This document shows positions 34,889 to 43,612 of a stretch of DNA of 64,000 bases, piece by piece; positions within the stretch are counted from its first letter, which is position 1, and the number at the start of each line of letters is the position of its first letter. The stretch lies in the NCBI RefSeq assembly GCF_008843145.1, contig NZ_CP030265.1, forward strand, positions 4,891,001 to 4,955,000, read 5' to 3'. The DNA comes from Skermanella pratensis. GTDB lineage: Bacteria; Pseudomonadota; Alphaproteobacteria; Azospirillales; Azospirillaceae. The notes under the pieces were generated by a model. It saw only the letters and a program-made list of their open reading frames with translations, made no database searches and was not told the origin of the DNA. Both the position numbers and the translations under genes were made by a program.

Positions 34889-36376
34889 TCAGCGCAGGAT
34901 CGAGATGAGGTCGTTGAACAGCTGCCGGTTGGTCGAGACGACCTGGGCGGAGCTGGAATAGGAACGCTGCAGCTGGATCAGGAGCGATACTTCCTGGTCC
35001 AGGTTAACGCCGGATTGATCGGACAGCTTGGTCCTCAGATGGTCGCGCAACGTCGTGGCGGGTTCCAGCTGGGCGGTGGTGCTGGCCCGCAGGTTCGTCT
35101 GGTGGCTGACCAGTTCGGTGGCGAAGGAGGCCAGCGTCGTTCTGCCGGGCAGCACGGTGCTCCGATCGGCGTTGGGTCCGAGGCCGGTGGTCTGGAAAGT
35201 CTGGTCGCCGCCCAGCACGCCGTCGACGATCATGCGCAGCAGGTTGCTGTTCGCCGGGGCGGTGCCCGGGACGATCGGCGACCCGTCGCGCAGCAGGCTC
35301 GGCGTGTCGATGACGTCCTGGGCCACCCGGATCTGGTTGGCGAAGCCGACCGACGAGGTTGGTGGCGTGGCGAGGGGGTCGTCGACCGGAACCACCCCCG
35401 TGCTGTCGGTGAACAGGAGAAGCCCGGCGCCCTCGAACGCCTCGCCCATGGTCTGGGCGAGTTCGTCGAGCTGGGCCTGGAACCGCGGCAAGGTCTGGTC
35501 GCGCAGCTGGAGCAACCCGCCAAGGTTGCCGCCCTGCGCCAGCCGGGCGGTGACGTCGGTACCGGTCGCGGGGTCGCCCAGGCGGATCGGGTCGATGGCG
35601 CCGGGATATGCCGCCTGCGGGTTGATCGAGACCTGGGAGATGGACAGGGGCTGGTAGCCGGCCTCCAGATAGGGCTGGCCGAACCGGTCGAGGATCGAAA
35701 CCGTGCCGTCGCCCCGGCGCATCACGTTGACCTCGATCTGCTCCGAGATCTTCCGCAGCGCCTCGTCCCGCTGGTCCTCCAGGTCGGGCTGGGGCTGGCC
35801 CGTCGCAGTCAGGGAGCGGATCTGCCGGTTGAGGTCGTCGACCCGCTGGAACTGGTTGTTCAGGCCGGTCAGCGCATCCTCGATGTCGACCTGGACCTGG
35901 GTCCGGATGTCGTTGATTCCGTCGGCCACCCGGTTCAGCGTCCGGGCGACGGTGTCGGCCAGCGAGACCACCTGGTTCTGGAGCGGGACGGAGTTCGGCG
36001 AATCCATCAGCCGGGTGAAGCCGTCCTTCATCTGGTTGAGCACGTTGCCCAGGGAGCTTTCCGACTCGGGATCGCCGTGCAGGGTCTCGACCTGGCTCAG
36101 GTACCGCTCCATCACGCTCAGGTTGGCGACCCGGCTGCCCTGCTTGCGCACTTCGTTCTGAAGCGCCGAGTCGACTTCCCGCTCGACGTTGCCGGTCTGG
36201 ACGCCGACGCTCTGTCCCTGGATGACCTGGGTGTACTGGGTCTGGATCTTGCGCGTATAGCCGGGAGTGTCGGCATTGGCGATGTTGCGCGAGACGACGT
36301 CCAGCCCTTGCTGGACGGTCCGAAGTCCGCTCATCGCCGTGCGCAGGGAAACGTCGAGGCCCATCTGATCCACCAT
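34889..36376 (-). CDS. flgK: FlgK, hook-filament junction protein
   Basis: 495 residues from the ATG at 36376; an ATG at 36364 (MGLDVSLRTAMSG) is nearly as good. The frame is open to 36421, but that longer start overlaps the -12 region of the sigma-54 promoter and cannot be transcribed from it. N-terminal SLRTAMSGLRTVQQGLDVVS then NIANADTPGYTRKIQTQYT, and C-terminal LIQLQRSYSSSAQVVSTNRQ, are diagnostic. FlgK (HAP1) is the first protein added on the finished hook. Confidence 0.95.
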   Translation of the reverse strand: MVDQMGLDVSLRTAMSGLRTVQQGLDVVSRNIANADTPGYTRKIQTQYTQVIQGQSVGVQTGNVEREVDSALQNEVRKQGSRVANLSVMERYLSQVETLHGDPESESSLGNVLNQMKDGFTRLMDSPNSVPLQNQVVSLADTVARTLNRVADGINDIRTQVQVDIEDALTGLNNQFQRVDDLNRQIRSLTATGQPQPDLEDQRDEALRKISEQIEVNVMRRGDGTVSILDRFGQPYLEAGYQPLSISQVSINPQAAYPGAIDPIRLGDPATGTDVTARLAQGGNLGGLLQLRDQTLPRFQAQLDELAQTMGEAFEGAGLLLFTDSTGVVPVDDPLATPPTSSVGFANQIRVAQDVIDTPSLLRDGSPIVPGTAPANSNLLRMIVDGVLGGDQTFQTTGLGPNADRSTVLPGRTTLASFATELVSHQTNLRASTTAQLEPATTLRDHLRTKLSDQSGVNLDQEVSLLIQLQRSYSSSAQVVSTNRQLFNDLISILR

Positions 36377-36420
36377 CACCCGCAGTTCCCGCCGGATGCG
36401 GAACCTGTCGCCATCCTCCA

Positions 36421-36436
36421 AGCAAACTCCGGGCCA
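36421..36436 (-). promoter_or_regulatory. Sigma-54 type promoter for flgK-flgL
   Basis: Minus-strand TGGCCCGGAGTTTGCT matches both blocks with GG-N10-GC. Predicted start is about 36410, 34 nt upstream of the flgK ATG at 36376. Confidence 0.8.
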
Positions 36437-36522
36437 GAAGGGAAATTCTTAGAGCGCAAAGGGCGGTCGCGGCGCTGCCGACCGTCCGCGGGGCCGGCGC
36501 GGCAGCTGCGCCGGCCTGGACT

Positions 36523-36541
36523 CCCGGCAAAATCTGCCGGG
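36523..36541. promoter_or_regulatory. FlbD-type palindrome upstream of flgK
   Basis: CCCGGCAAAATCTGCCGGG, the most perfect of the set: 7-bp arms identical in inverted orientation around AAATC. It is 87-105 nt upstream of the flgK sigma-54 element. Confidence 0.7.
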
Positions 36542-36763
36542 GCCATGCACGCTTTGCCGGGGGTGCCGAGGCGGGCGGTACAAGGCATATGAAGCTTACG
36601 CCAACTCCACTCGACGGCATGATGCGAAAGCAGACGATCGTCGGCTTGGCGCGGACCGACCCGGTCGTGACACAGGTCCGCATGCCGGGCTTCATCGCGG
36701 CCATCAAAACCCTGGAGGAGCGAAACGACGCCATCTCCGACCTGATCGAGCGTCATAAGGCGC

Positions 36764-36807
36764 AACGTGCCCTGCACAGCTCCACAACGTGCCCTGCGCA
36801 ATTCCAC
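36764..36807. repeat. 22-bp tandem repeat
   Basis: AACGTGCCCTGCACAGCTCC plus AC (36764-36785) is followed directly by AACGTGCCCTGCGCAATTCC plus AC (36786-36807), three differences. No function is evident. Confidence 0.8.
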
Positions 36808-36928
36808 AATGAAGCCGGCATGGCGGTGGAGGCGACGCGGGAGGTCGCGGCGCCTGTCGAGCGGGACGGCGAAGGCCGGGATGTTCCCGGGATCGCGCCG
36901 GTGTTACGGTGCGGCGGTCCAAGTCCCC

Positions 36929-39508
36929 ATGGAACGATGCCTCCCAATGCTCGCCGAACTTCTCAAGACCGCCCAGCACCATCACGAAGCGGGGCGCCTG
37001 GCCGAGGCGGCACGGGCGTGCCGGCAGGCGCTGGGCCTTGCCCCCCCGGCCGGCCCCCTGCTGGTGATCGGCCAGGTCGGCGCGCAGGCCGGCGACTGGG
37101 ACCTGGCGGCCGACGCCTTCGGCGCCCTGCTGGCGATGCGTCCCGACGATCCGGACATCCTGCTGGAATACGGGATCGCCCGGCGGCACCAGGGACGGCC
37201 CGACGCCGCGGCCGAAGCCTACCGGCGCGCGATCGGCCTTGACCCGGGAATGATCGAGGCCTGGCTCAACCTGGGTCACGCGCTTCTGGAGCAGGGGAAC
37301 CCCGCCGAAGCCGCCGAGGCATTCGGCACCGCCGCAGCGCTTGACCCGGACAGGCCCCCGGTCCATGCGAATCTCGGCATGGCGCTGCTGGCCGCCGGCG
37401 ATCCCGCCGGGGCGGAGGCCGCGTTCCGCGATTCCCTGGCGCGCGATCCGTCCGGCATGCCGGCGCTCGCCGGGCTGGGCACCGCCCTGGTCCGGCTGGG
37501 CCGCCTGTCCGACGCGGCCGAGGTCCATCGGCATGCCCTGGCCATCGACCCTTCGCTCGCTTCCGCGTGGCACGACCTGGCCATGGTCCTGACCGCGCGC
37601 GAACTGCCGGAACAGGCGGCGCCCGCCGCCCGCCGCGCGGCCCTGTGCGACCCGGCCGACCCGGCTGCCCCGCTGACGCTCGGCAACATCCTGCTTGTCC
37701 TGGACCGGCTGGACAGGGCTGAGGCGGCATACCGGCGCGCCGCGTCGCTGCGCCCCGACGAAAGCGACGCCTGGAACAACCTGGGCTTCTGCCTGAACCG
37801 CCTGGGCCGGCACGGCGACGCCCGCGAGGCCCTGGCCCGGGCCGCGACCCTGGATCCCGGCTTCGCGGCCGCCTGGTGCAACCTGGGGGCCGCCCTCGCC
37901 GGCCTCGGCCGCCATGGCGAGGCCGTCGCGATGTGGCGGCGCACACTCAGGCTACGGCCCGACCATCCGGAGGCGCTGATCAGCCTGGCGAACGCCTTCC
38001 TGCGCGACAACCGGCTCGGCAACGCCGCCGCGATCCTGGGCCACGCCCTGGCCGTGATGCCGGACTTCCCGCGCGCCCAGACGATGCTCGGCAACATGCT
38101 GCTGGACCAGGGTCATCTCGACCGCGCCCGGACAGCCTTCCGCCAAGCCCGCCGCTTGTGCGGCGACCCTGGGCTGGAGGTGAAGGAAGCGCTGGTTCTC
38201 CCGATCATCCCGGAGTCGGAGGCGCATATCCGGGAGGTCCGCGAGCGGCTGGCGGACGGGGTGGCGCGGCTGGCCGAACGCGGCATCCGGCTGCACGACC
38301 CGCTCGCCCAGGTCGGCCAGACCTGCTTCTACCTGGCCTACCACGCCGCCGACGATCTGCCCCTCCAGCAGGCCGTCGCCGGCCTGTACGAGGCCGCCTG
38401 CCCGGACCTGCTCCAGGACCGCGCCGACCCGCCGACCCGCCCCGACGGCCGCACCCATGTCGGCTTCGTCTCCCAGTACTGGCACCAGCACACCATCGCA
38501 AAGCTCAACCACGGCCTGATCCGAACCCTCGACCGCGAGCGCTTCCACGTCACCCTGTTCACAACCCCCCACGCCGGCGACGCCATGCGCCAGGCCCTGG
38601 TCCGCGCCGCCGACACGACCGTCGAGCTGCCTCTCGACCTCAAGGCCGCCCGCGACGCCGTCGCCGCCCAACGCCTCGACGTGCTGTACTACGCCGACAT
38701 CGGCATGTCGGCCCTGACCTACTTCCTCGCCTTCGCCAGGCTCGCCCCGCTGCAGTGCCTGACCTGGGGCCACCCCGACACGACCGGCATCCGCAACCTC
38801 GACCGCTTCCTGTCGTGCGACGCCATGGAGCCGGACGGCGCCGAGCGCCACTACTCCGAGCGCCTGCTCCGCCTGCCCGGAACCACCCTGCACTACGCCC
38901 GGCCCCGCCTGCCGCCCCGGCTCAAGCCGCGCTCGGCCTTCGGCCTGCCCGACGACGCCCGCCTCTATGTCTGCCCGCAGAGCCTGTTCAAGGTCCATCC
39001 CGACTTCGACCGAGCCCTGGTCGACCTGCTGCGGCGCGACCCGCAAGGGCTGGTGGTGCTGCTCTCGGGGCGCGACCGCAACCTGGACGGCCTGCTGCGC
39101 CGCAGGCTCGCCGCCGCCGGTCCCGACGTGGCGGCCCGCTTCCGCTTCCTGCGCCAGATGCCGCTGCCCGACTTCCTCGGCCTGGTGGCGTGCAGCGACG
39201 TCATGCTCGACCCGTTCCACTACAGCGGCGGCAACACCAGCCTGGAGGCCTTCGCGCTGGGCACCCCGATCGTGACCTGGCCCGGCGCCTTCATGCGCGG
39301 CCGCCACACCTACGGCTTCTACCGCCTGATGGGCCTGGACGACTGCGTCGCCCGCGACCACGCACACTATGTCGAACTCGCCCTCGACCTCGCCCGCGAG
39401 CCCGACCGCAGGACACACGTCATCCGCCGCGTCCTCGACCGCGTCCCCGTCCTGTTCGACGACACCGAAAGCGTCCGAGCCATCGAAAACGCCATCCTCC
39501 GGGCCTAA
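36929..39508 (+). CDS. TPR-glycosyltransferase, SPINDLY/OGT-like (copy 2)
   Basis: 859 residues from ATG 36929 (alternative 36947, MLAELLKTAQHHHEAGRLAE). It carries about eleven TPR units (to residue about 415), roughly twice as many as copy 1, then the same catalytic domain (THVGFVSQYWHQHTIAKLNH, CLTWGHPDTTGIRNLDRFL, HYSGGNTSLEAFALGTPIVT). The join lies right after GDPGLEVKEAL, where DNA similarity to copy 1 rises sharply. This suggests duplication followed by gene conversion, or exchange of the TPR half. TPRs normally bind the acceptor, so the two enzymes may use one donor on different acceptors. Confidence 0.87.
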   Translation: MERCLPMLAELLKTAQHHHEAGRLAEAARACRQALGLAPPAGPLLVIGQVGAQAGDWDLAADAFGALLAMRPDDPDILLEYGIARRHQGRPDAAAEAYRRAIGLDPGMIEAWLNLGHALLEQGNPAEAAEAFGTAAALDPDRPPVHANLGMALLAAGDPAGAEAAFRDSLARDPSGMPALAGLGTALVRLGRLSDAAEVHRHALAIDPSLASAWHDLAMVLTARELPEQAAPAARRAALCDPADPAAPLTLGNILLVLDRLDRAEAAYRRAASLRPDESDAWNNLGFCLNRLGRHGDAREALARAATLDPGFAAAWCNLGAALAGLGRHGEAVAMWRRTLRLRPDHPEALISLANAFLRDNRLGNAAAILGHALAVMPDFPRAQTMLGNMLLDQGHLDRARTAFRQARRLCGDPGLEVKEALVLPIIPESEAHIREVRERLADGVARLAERGIRLHDPLAQVGQTCFYLAYHAADDLPLQQAVAGLYEAACPDLLQDRADPPTRPDGRTHVGFVSQYWHQHTIAKLNHGLIRTLDRERFHVTLFTTPHAGDAMRQALVRAADTTVELPLDLKAARDAVAAQRLDVLYYADIGMSALTYFLAFARLAPLQCLTWGHPDTTGIRNLDRFLSCDAMEPDGAERHYSERLLRLPGTTLHYARPRLPPRLKPRSAFGLPDDARLYVCPQSLFKVHPDFDRALVDLLRRDPQGLVVLLSGRDRNLDGLLRRRLAAAGPDVAARFRFLRQMPLPDFLGLVACSDVMLDPFHYSGGNTSLEAFALGTPIVTWPGAFMRGRHTYGFYRLMGLDDCVARDHAHYVELALDLAREPDRRTHVIRRVLDRVPVLFDDTESVRAIENAILRA
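38189..39491 (+). repeat. 1.3-kb direct repeat, copy B (glycosyltransferase domain)
   Basis: Partner of 27416-28718, same orientation, offset 10,773 bp. Visible changes are AAG/CGC (Lys to Arg), a G/A (Gly to Asp), two silent C/T, and three near the end (GGGCCCATG / GGACACACG). Confidence 0.93.
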
Positions 39509-39772
39509 TGGAATCGGGCGAAACCCGAACGTCCGCGAAGCAAACATCTTCGGCTGCCCATGAGCGTTCGCGCGCCGCCTTGCGCCCGGTCCGCAGCGAC
39601 CCGGCTTTTTCTCAAAAGTGTTACATCTTGAAGTGTAACTCTTTCTTGCAAGCTACTTTGAAGACAGACATAATCCCGGCCATCAACACCGGGCGGGGCA
39701 AGCTTTGATGGCCACCCGCGATGTCCAGCAACGACTGCAAGCCAGCAACGACTGCAAGAGGGTGGCACGACA
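39509..39772. promoter_or_regulatory. Leader region of the second flbT-like gene
   Basis: 264 nt. GTTACA-TCTTGAAG-TGTAAC (39620-39639) is an operator-like inverted repeat. CCAGCAACGACTGCAAG is present twice in tandem (39725-39741 and 39742-39758), ending 14 nt before the next gene; AAGAGGGTGG there supplies the ribosome-binding site. Confidence 0.55.
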
Positions 39773-40189
39773 ATGACCGAAACGATCGAACTGATTGCTC
39801 TCCCGCTCCAGCCCGGCGGCACCGTCATCGTCAAGGGCGTTCCGATCCATATGCAGGCCGACGGCACCGTCATGGTCCCCAAGGACACCCCGACCCTGAC
39901 CCGCGAGCAGTTGATCCTGGACGAGAAGGACGCCGACACGGCGACCAAGCGCATCTATTACGCGCTTCAGCTGATGACCCTGGACAGCGCCTCCGCCGCC
40001 ACCTACCACGGCAAGCTGATTTCGCTGCTCGACGACCGGGCGGAAGCGACCGAGCTCCAGCCGGTGCTGCGCAGCCTGGCGATCATTTCGGAACTGAGCC
40101 GGAAGGGCGAGTACCTCGCCGCGCTGGAAGTCTGCCGTCACCTGATCCAGTTCGACGACGCGCTGGTCCGCGAGTTCCCGGCCGGCTGA
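39773..40189 (+). CDS. FlbT-like protein (second copy, divergent)
   Basis: 138 residues, the same length as the FlbT at 25836. It shares the layout: N-terminal beta segment (ALPLQPGGTVIVKGVPIHMQ), then ATKRIYYALQLMTLDSASAA where FlbT has TPARRIYFMIQ, then a helical end with LSRKGEYLAALEVCRHLIQF like LVERGEYYQALKLADAVM. Overall identity is low. If FlbT binds flagellin leader RNA, this copy could act on another flagellin gene or oppose the first. It lies between two TPR-glycosyltransferase genes. Confidence 0.75.
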   Translation: MTETIELIALPLQPGGTVIVKGVPIHMQADGTVMVPKDTPTLTREQLILDEKDADTATKRIYYALQLMTLDSASAATYHGKLISLLDDRAEATELQPVLRSLAIISELSRKGEYLAALEVCRHLIQFDDALVREFPAG

Positions 40190-40230
40190 TGCCCGGCGCC
40201 ATGGCAAGTCCGGGCTTCACCGGTTAGAGC

Positions 40231-42516
40231 ATGTCCGATGAGCATTCGGCGGCCCGCGCGTCCAGGGCCGCCTCTTCCGCCGATCCGGTCGCGGCCCAGT
40301 ACCCTTCAACTCCTTCCGGCCCGGCCTCAGCCCTGAATGCCGAGCTGCTTGCCGGAGCCGAGCGGTCCCTTCTGGCCGGAAACCTCGTGATGGCGGGCTG
40401 GCTTTGCGAGGAGGTCCGGCAGGTCGAGCCGGACTCCCCGGGCGCCTCGCACATCCTCGGGCTGATCGCCGAGCAGGAGGGGCAACTCCGCGAGGCGTCC
40501 CGGCTCTTTCGCCAGGCGCTGGCATCCGATCCCGGCTTCAGCGCCGCCTGGCTGAGCCTCGCCTCGCTGCACCGGTCGAGCGGCAATCGGGAAGCGGCGC
40601 TGCTGTGCTGCCGCAGCGCGCTCCTGATCGACCCGGCCGACCGCGACGGCTGGTACAACCTGGGCAACGCGCTGTTCGACGGCGGCTGCGCCTCGGCCGC
40701 CGCCGAAGCCTATGGCCGCGCCCTGCGGATCGACCGCCACCACGACTCCGCCTGGCACAACCTGGGCATCGCCCTTCATCTGGCCGGCCGTCCCGAGGCC
40801 GCCCTGGCGGCCTTGCGCAATGCCGCCGCCTACCGGCCGGACAATCCGTCGACCTTCCACCAGATCGGGGTGGTCCGGTTCCGCGCCGGCGACCTGGACG
40901 ACGCCCTCCGGGCGGTGGGGCGGCAGGCTCGGCTCGATCCGGCACACCTGGACGGCAGCCTGATCCGGCTCCTGGCGATCGCGTTGCGCGACGCCGGGCG
41001 GACGGGCGATGCGATCCCGATCACCGCGCTGGCGGTATCGCACCAGCCGGAGGACGTCGACCTGAGGCACTGCCTCGGGATGCTCCACTTGGCCGATCGC
41101 GACCTGTCGGCGGCCGAGGCGATCTTCCGCGCCACCCTGTGCCACGGCCCGGCCGATCCTTTCGCGCTGAATTCGTACGGCGTGATGCTGAACGGCATGG
41201 GCAGGTCGCGGGAGGGAGCGCGGCTGCTGCGGCGCTCCCTCCTGCTGCAACCCGGAAACGCGGAGATCCACAGCAACCTGCTGCTGACCCTCCAATACGA
41301 CGGGTCGCTCGGCCCGGCCGACCTGAAACGCCTCCATGCGGAATGGTACCGCCGCCACGCGCCGCCCGGCGGATCGGCCGGCACGCCGCCGGCGCGTCCG
41401 GAAACGATCCGCGATCCGGAACGGCGGCTCCGCATCGGCTACGTCTCGGCCGATTTCGGCCAGCACCCGGTGGGCTTCTTCCTCAGCGGGGTGGTCCTGC
41501 ACCACGACAGGGACTCCTTCGAAGTCCACTGCTATTCGGCGCGCCGGCGGAGCGACGCCCTGACGGCCCGCTTCCGACGCATGGCGGACCACTGGCACGA
41601 GATCGGCGACACCGACGGCGTGGAACTGGCCGACCGGATCCGCGGCGACGGCATCGACATCCTGGTGGACCTGTCGGGACACACGGCGAACAACCGGCTG
41701 CGCGCCTTCGTCCATCGGCCGGCGCCGGTCCAAGCGACCTGGGCCGGCTATGTCGGAACCACCGGCATCCCGGCGATCGACTACCTGATCTCCGACCCGC
41801 GCCAGACGCCGGACGGAATCGACCGCCATTACGCCGAGCGGATCATGCGGCTGCCCGACTGCTATGTCTGCTACGAGCCGCCGCCCTATGCGCCGCCGGT
41901 CGGTCCCCTGCCGGCGCTCGAATCCGGCACCGTCACCTTCGGCTGCTTCAACAATCTCGCCAAGCTGGACGAGGCCAGCATCGCCCTCTGGAGCACCCTG
42001 CTGCGCGACCGGCCCGACCGGCGGCTGATGCTCCAGACCTTCGCCCTGGACGTCCAGGACGTGCGCGATGCCGTGACGGCGCGGTTCGCCGCCCACGGCG
42101 TGGCACCCGGCCAGCTCGAACTGCGGCCGGCGGCCGGCCACGCGGGCCTTCTCCAGTCCTACAACTCGGTCGACATAGCCCTCGACCCGCTGGCCTATTC
42201 GGGCGGACTGACCACGCTGGAAGCGCTGTGGATGGGCGTGCCGGTGATCACGCTGCCGGGCGAGCGGTTCTGCACCCGTCACAGCCTGTCCCACCTGACC
42301 GCTGCGGGGCTTCCCGGCCTCGTGGCGGAGGATGCGTCGGGATATCTGGCGCGGGCGGAGGGACTGGCCGCCGATCTCGGACGGCTGGCCGAGCTGCGCG
42401 GCAGGCTGCGCGACCGGATGGCGGCCTCGCCGCTCTGCGACTCCGCCCATTTCACGCGGACGCTGGAAGCGGCGTTCAGGCGGATGTGGCGGGACCTCTG
42501 CCTTAGGCCAAAATGA
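40231..42516 (+). CDS. TPR-glycosyltransferase, OGT-like (copy 3, distinct)
   Basis: 761 residues. About eight TPR units (to about 370) precede a full GT41-type domain: RLRIGYVSADFGQHPVGFFL, GIDILVDLSGHTANNRLRAF, VQATWAGYVGTTGIPAIDYL and LDPLAYSGGLTTLEALWMGV. These are closer to canonical bacterial OGT/SPY than copies 1 and 2, and the DNA is unrelated to them. Reaction: transfer of a sugar from a nucleotide donor to Ser/Thr. It begins 41 nt after the flbT-like gene, so flagellin or another flagellar protein is a likely acceptor (inference). Confidence 0.88.
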   Translation: MSDEHSAARASRAASSADPVAAQYPSTPSGPASALNAELLAGAERSLLAGNLVMAGWLCEEVRQVEPDSPGASHILGLIAEQEGQLREASRLFRQALASDPGFSAAWLSLASLHRSSGNREAALLCCRSALLIDPADRDGWYNLGNALFDGGCASAAAEAYGRALRIDRHHDSAWHNLGIALHLAGRPEAALAALRNAAAYRPDNPSTFHQIGVVRFRAGDLDDALRAVGRQARLDPAHLDGSLIRLLAIALRDAGRTGDAIPITALAVSHQPEDVDLRHCLGMLHLADRDLSAAEAIFRATLCHGPADPFALNSYGVMLNGMGRSREGARLLRRSLLLQPGNAEIHSNLLLTLQYDGSLGPADLKRLHAEWYRRHAPPGGSAGTPPARPETIRDPERRLRIGYVSADFGQHPVGFFLSGVVLHHDRDSFEVHCYSARRRSDALTARFRRMADHWHEIGDTDGVELADRIRGDGIDILVDLSGHTANNRLRAFVHRPAPVQATWAGYVGTTGIPAIDYLISDPRQTPDGIDRHYAERIMRLPDCYVCYEPPPYAPPVGPLPALESGTVTFGCFNNLAKLDEASIALWSTLLRDRPDRRLMLQTFALDVQDVRDAVTARFAAHGVAPGQLELRPAAGHAGLLQSYNSVDIALDPLAYSGGLTTLEALWMGVPVITLPGERFCTRHSLSHLTAAGLPGLVAEDASGYLARAEGLAADLGRLAELRGRLRDRMAASPLCDSAHFTRTLEAAFRRMWRDLCLRPK

Positions 42517-42586
42517 TTAGTTAACCATTTCGGCATAGTCTGGCTACATCTTTCGGCGGCGCTCCGCCGGTTTCGCCAGCGCGGAA

Positions 42587-43612
42587 ATGTTCATGAAGAT
42601 CCTGGTTACCGGAGCCGCCGGCTTCATCGCGGGCTATGTCGTGGCCGAACTGCTCAAGCACGGGCACCAGATCGTCGGCATCGACAATTTCAGCAAGTAC
42701 GGTCCCGTCGCCAAGGCCCACGACGGCCACCCCAACTACCGGTTCGTCTTCGGCGACTGCAAGGACGTCGGCCTGATGACGGAATTGGCCGCCGACTGCG
42801 ACCGGATCATCGCCGGCGCCGCGATGATCGGCGGAATCTCCTACTTCCACCAGTATGCCTACGACCTGCTGGCGGAGAACGAGCGGATCACCGCGTCGAC
42901 CTTCGACGCCGCCATAGCGGCGCACCGGGCGGGACGGCTCGCCAGGATCGTCGTGCTGAGCTCCAGCATGGTGTTCGAGAGCGCCTCGATCTTCCCGACG
43001 CCGGAAAACGAGCTCACCCGCGCTCCTCCCCCCGCCAGCAGTTACGGCTTCCAGAAGCTGGCCGTGGAGTATTTCGCGCGGGCGGCCCACCAGCAATACG
43101 GGCTGCCCTTCACGATCGTGCGGCCGTTCAACTGCGTCGGCGTCGGCGAGGGCAAGGCGCTGGGAGACGCCGAGATCATGAGCGGCAATGTCAGGCTCAG
43201 CATGTCCCACGTGCTGCCGGACTTGGCGCAGAAGGTGCTGAAGGGGCAGGATCCCCTGCATATCCTGGGGGACGGCGGCCAAGTGCGCTGCTACACCCAC
43301 GGCACCGACCTTGCCCGCGGCATCCGCCTGTGTGCCGAACGGGACGAAGCGCTCAACGACGACTTCAACCTGTCCACGCCGGAGCCGACCACCGTGCTGG
43401 AACTGGCCGCCCTGGTCTGGCGCGAGGTCCATGGCGACCGGCCGTTCCGCCACGTCAGCGACGCCCCCTTCGAATACGACGTGCAGCGCCGCGTCCCCGA
43501 CACGACGAAGGCCGAGCGGGTGCTGGGATTCGCCGCCACGGTGCCGGTCGCCGACAGCGTGCGCGAAGTGGTCGGCTGGGTCCGCGCGGAACTCGCGGCG
43601 GGCCGCCTGTGA
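42587..43612 (+). CDS. NAD-dependent nucleotide-sugar epimerase/dehydratase
   Basis: 341 residues (ATG 42587; ATG 42593 gives MKILVTGAAGFIAGYVVAEL, the usual N-terminus). Extended short-chain dehydrogenase: glycine motif GAAGFIAG, catalytic SSS and the YxxxK pair in SSYGFQKLAVEYF, then FTIVRPFNCVGVGEGKALGD. It would convert an NDP-hexose. It overlaps or abuts the nucleotide-sugar dehydrogenase gene that follows, so the two likely make the sugar donor for the neighbouring glycosyltransferases. Confidence 0.88.
   Translation: MFMKILVTGAAGFIAGYVVAELLKHGHQIVGIDNFSKYGPVAKAHDGHPNYRFVFGDCKDVGLMTELAADCDRIIAGAAMIGGISYFHQYAYDLLAENERITASTFDAAIAAHRAGRLARIVVLSSSMVFESASIFPTPENELTRAPPPASSYGFQKLAVEYFARAAHQQYGLPFTIVRPFNCVGVGEGKALGDAEIMSGNVRLSMSHVLPDLAQKVLKGQDPLHILGDGGQVRCYTHGTDLARGIRLCAERDEALNDDFNLSTPEPTTVLELAALVWREVHGDRPFRHVSDAPFEYDVQRRVPDTTKAERVLGFAATVPVADSVREVVGWVRAELAAGRL

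Larger units (their letters stand above)
36437..36928. other. flgK / glycosyltransferase intergenic region
   Basis: 492 nt. It holds the FlbD-type palindrome (36523-36541), a TTTGCCGGGG half-site (36553-36562) and a 22-bp tandem repeat (36764-36807). A plus-strand frame from 36589 (MKLTPTPLDGMMRKQTIVGL) has a plausible composition for about 65 codons and then turns into a shadow of the glycosyltransferase gene; it may be a gene remnant but I cannot identify it. Confidence 0.5.

Noticed and set aside
36377-36421. Longer flgK start (MEDGDRFRIRRELRV)
   Set aside because: It overlaps the sigma-54 -12 block and lacks similarity to FlgK N-termini.
27416-39491. Composite transposon flanked by the two 1.3-kb repeats
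   Set aside because: No transposase, no terminal inverted repeats, no target duplication; the repeats are coding catalytic domains.
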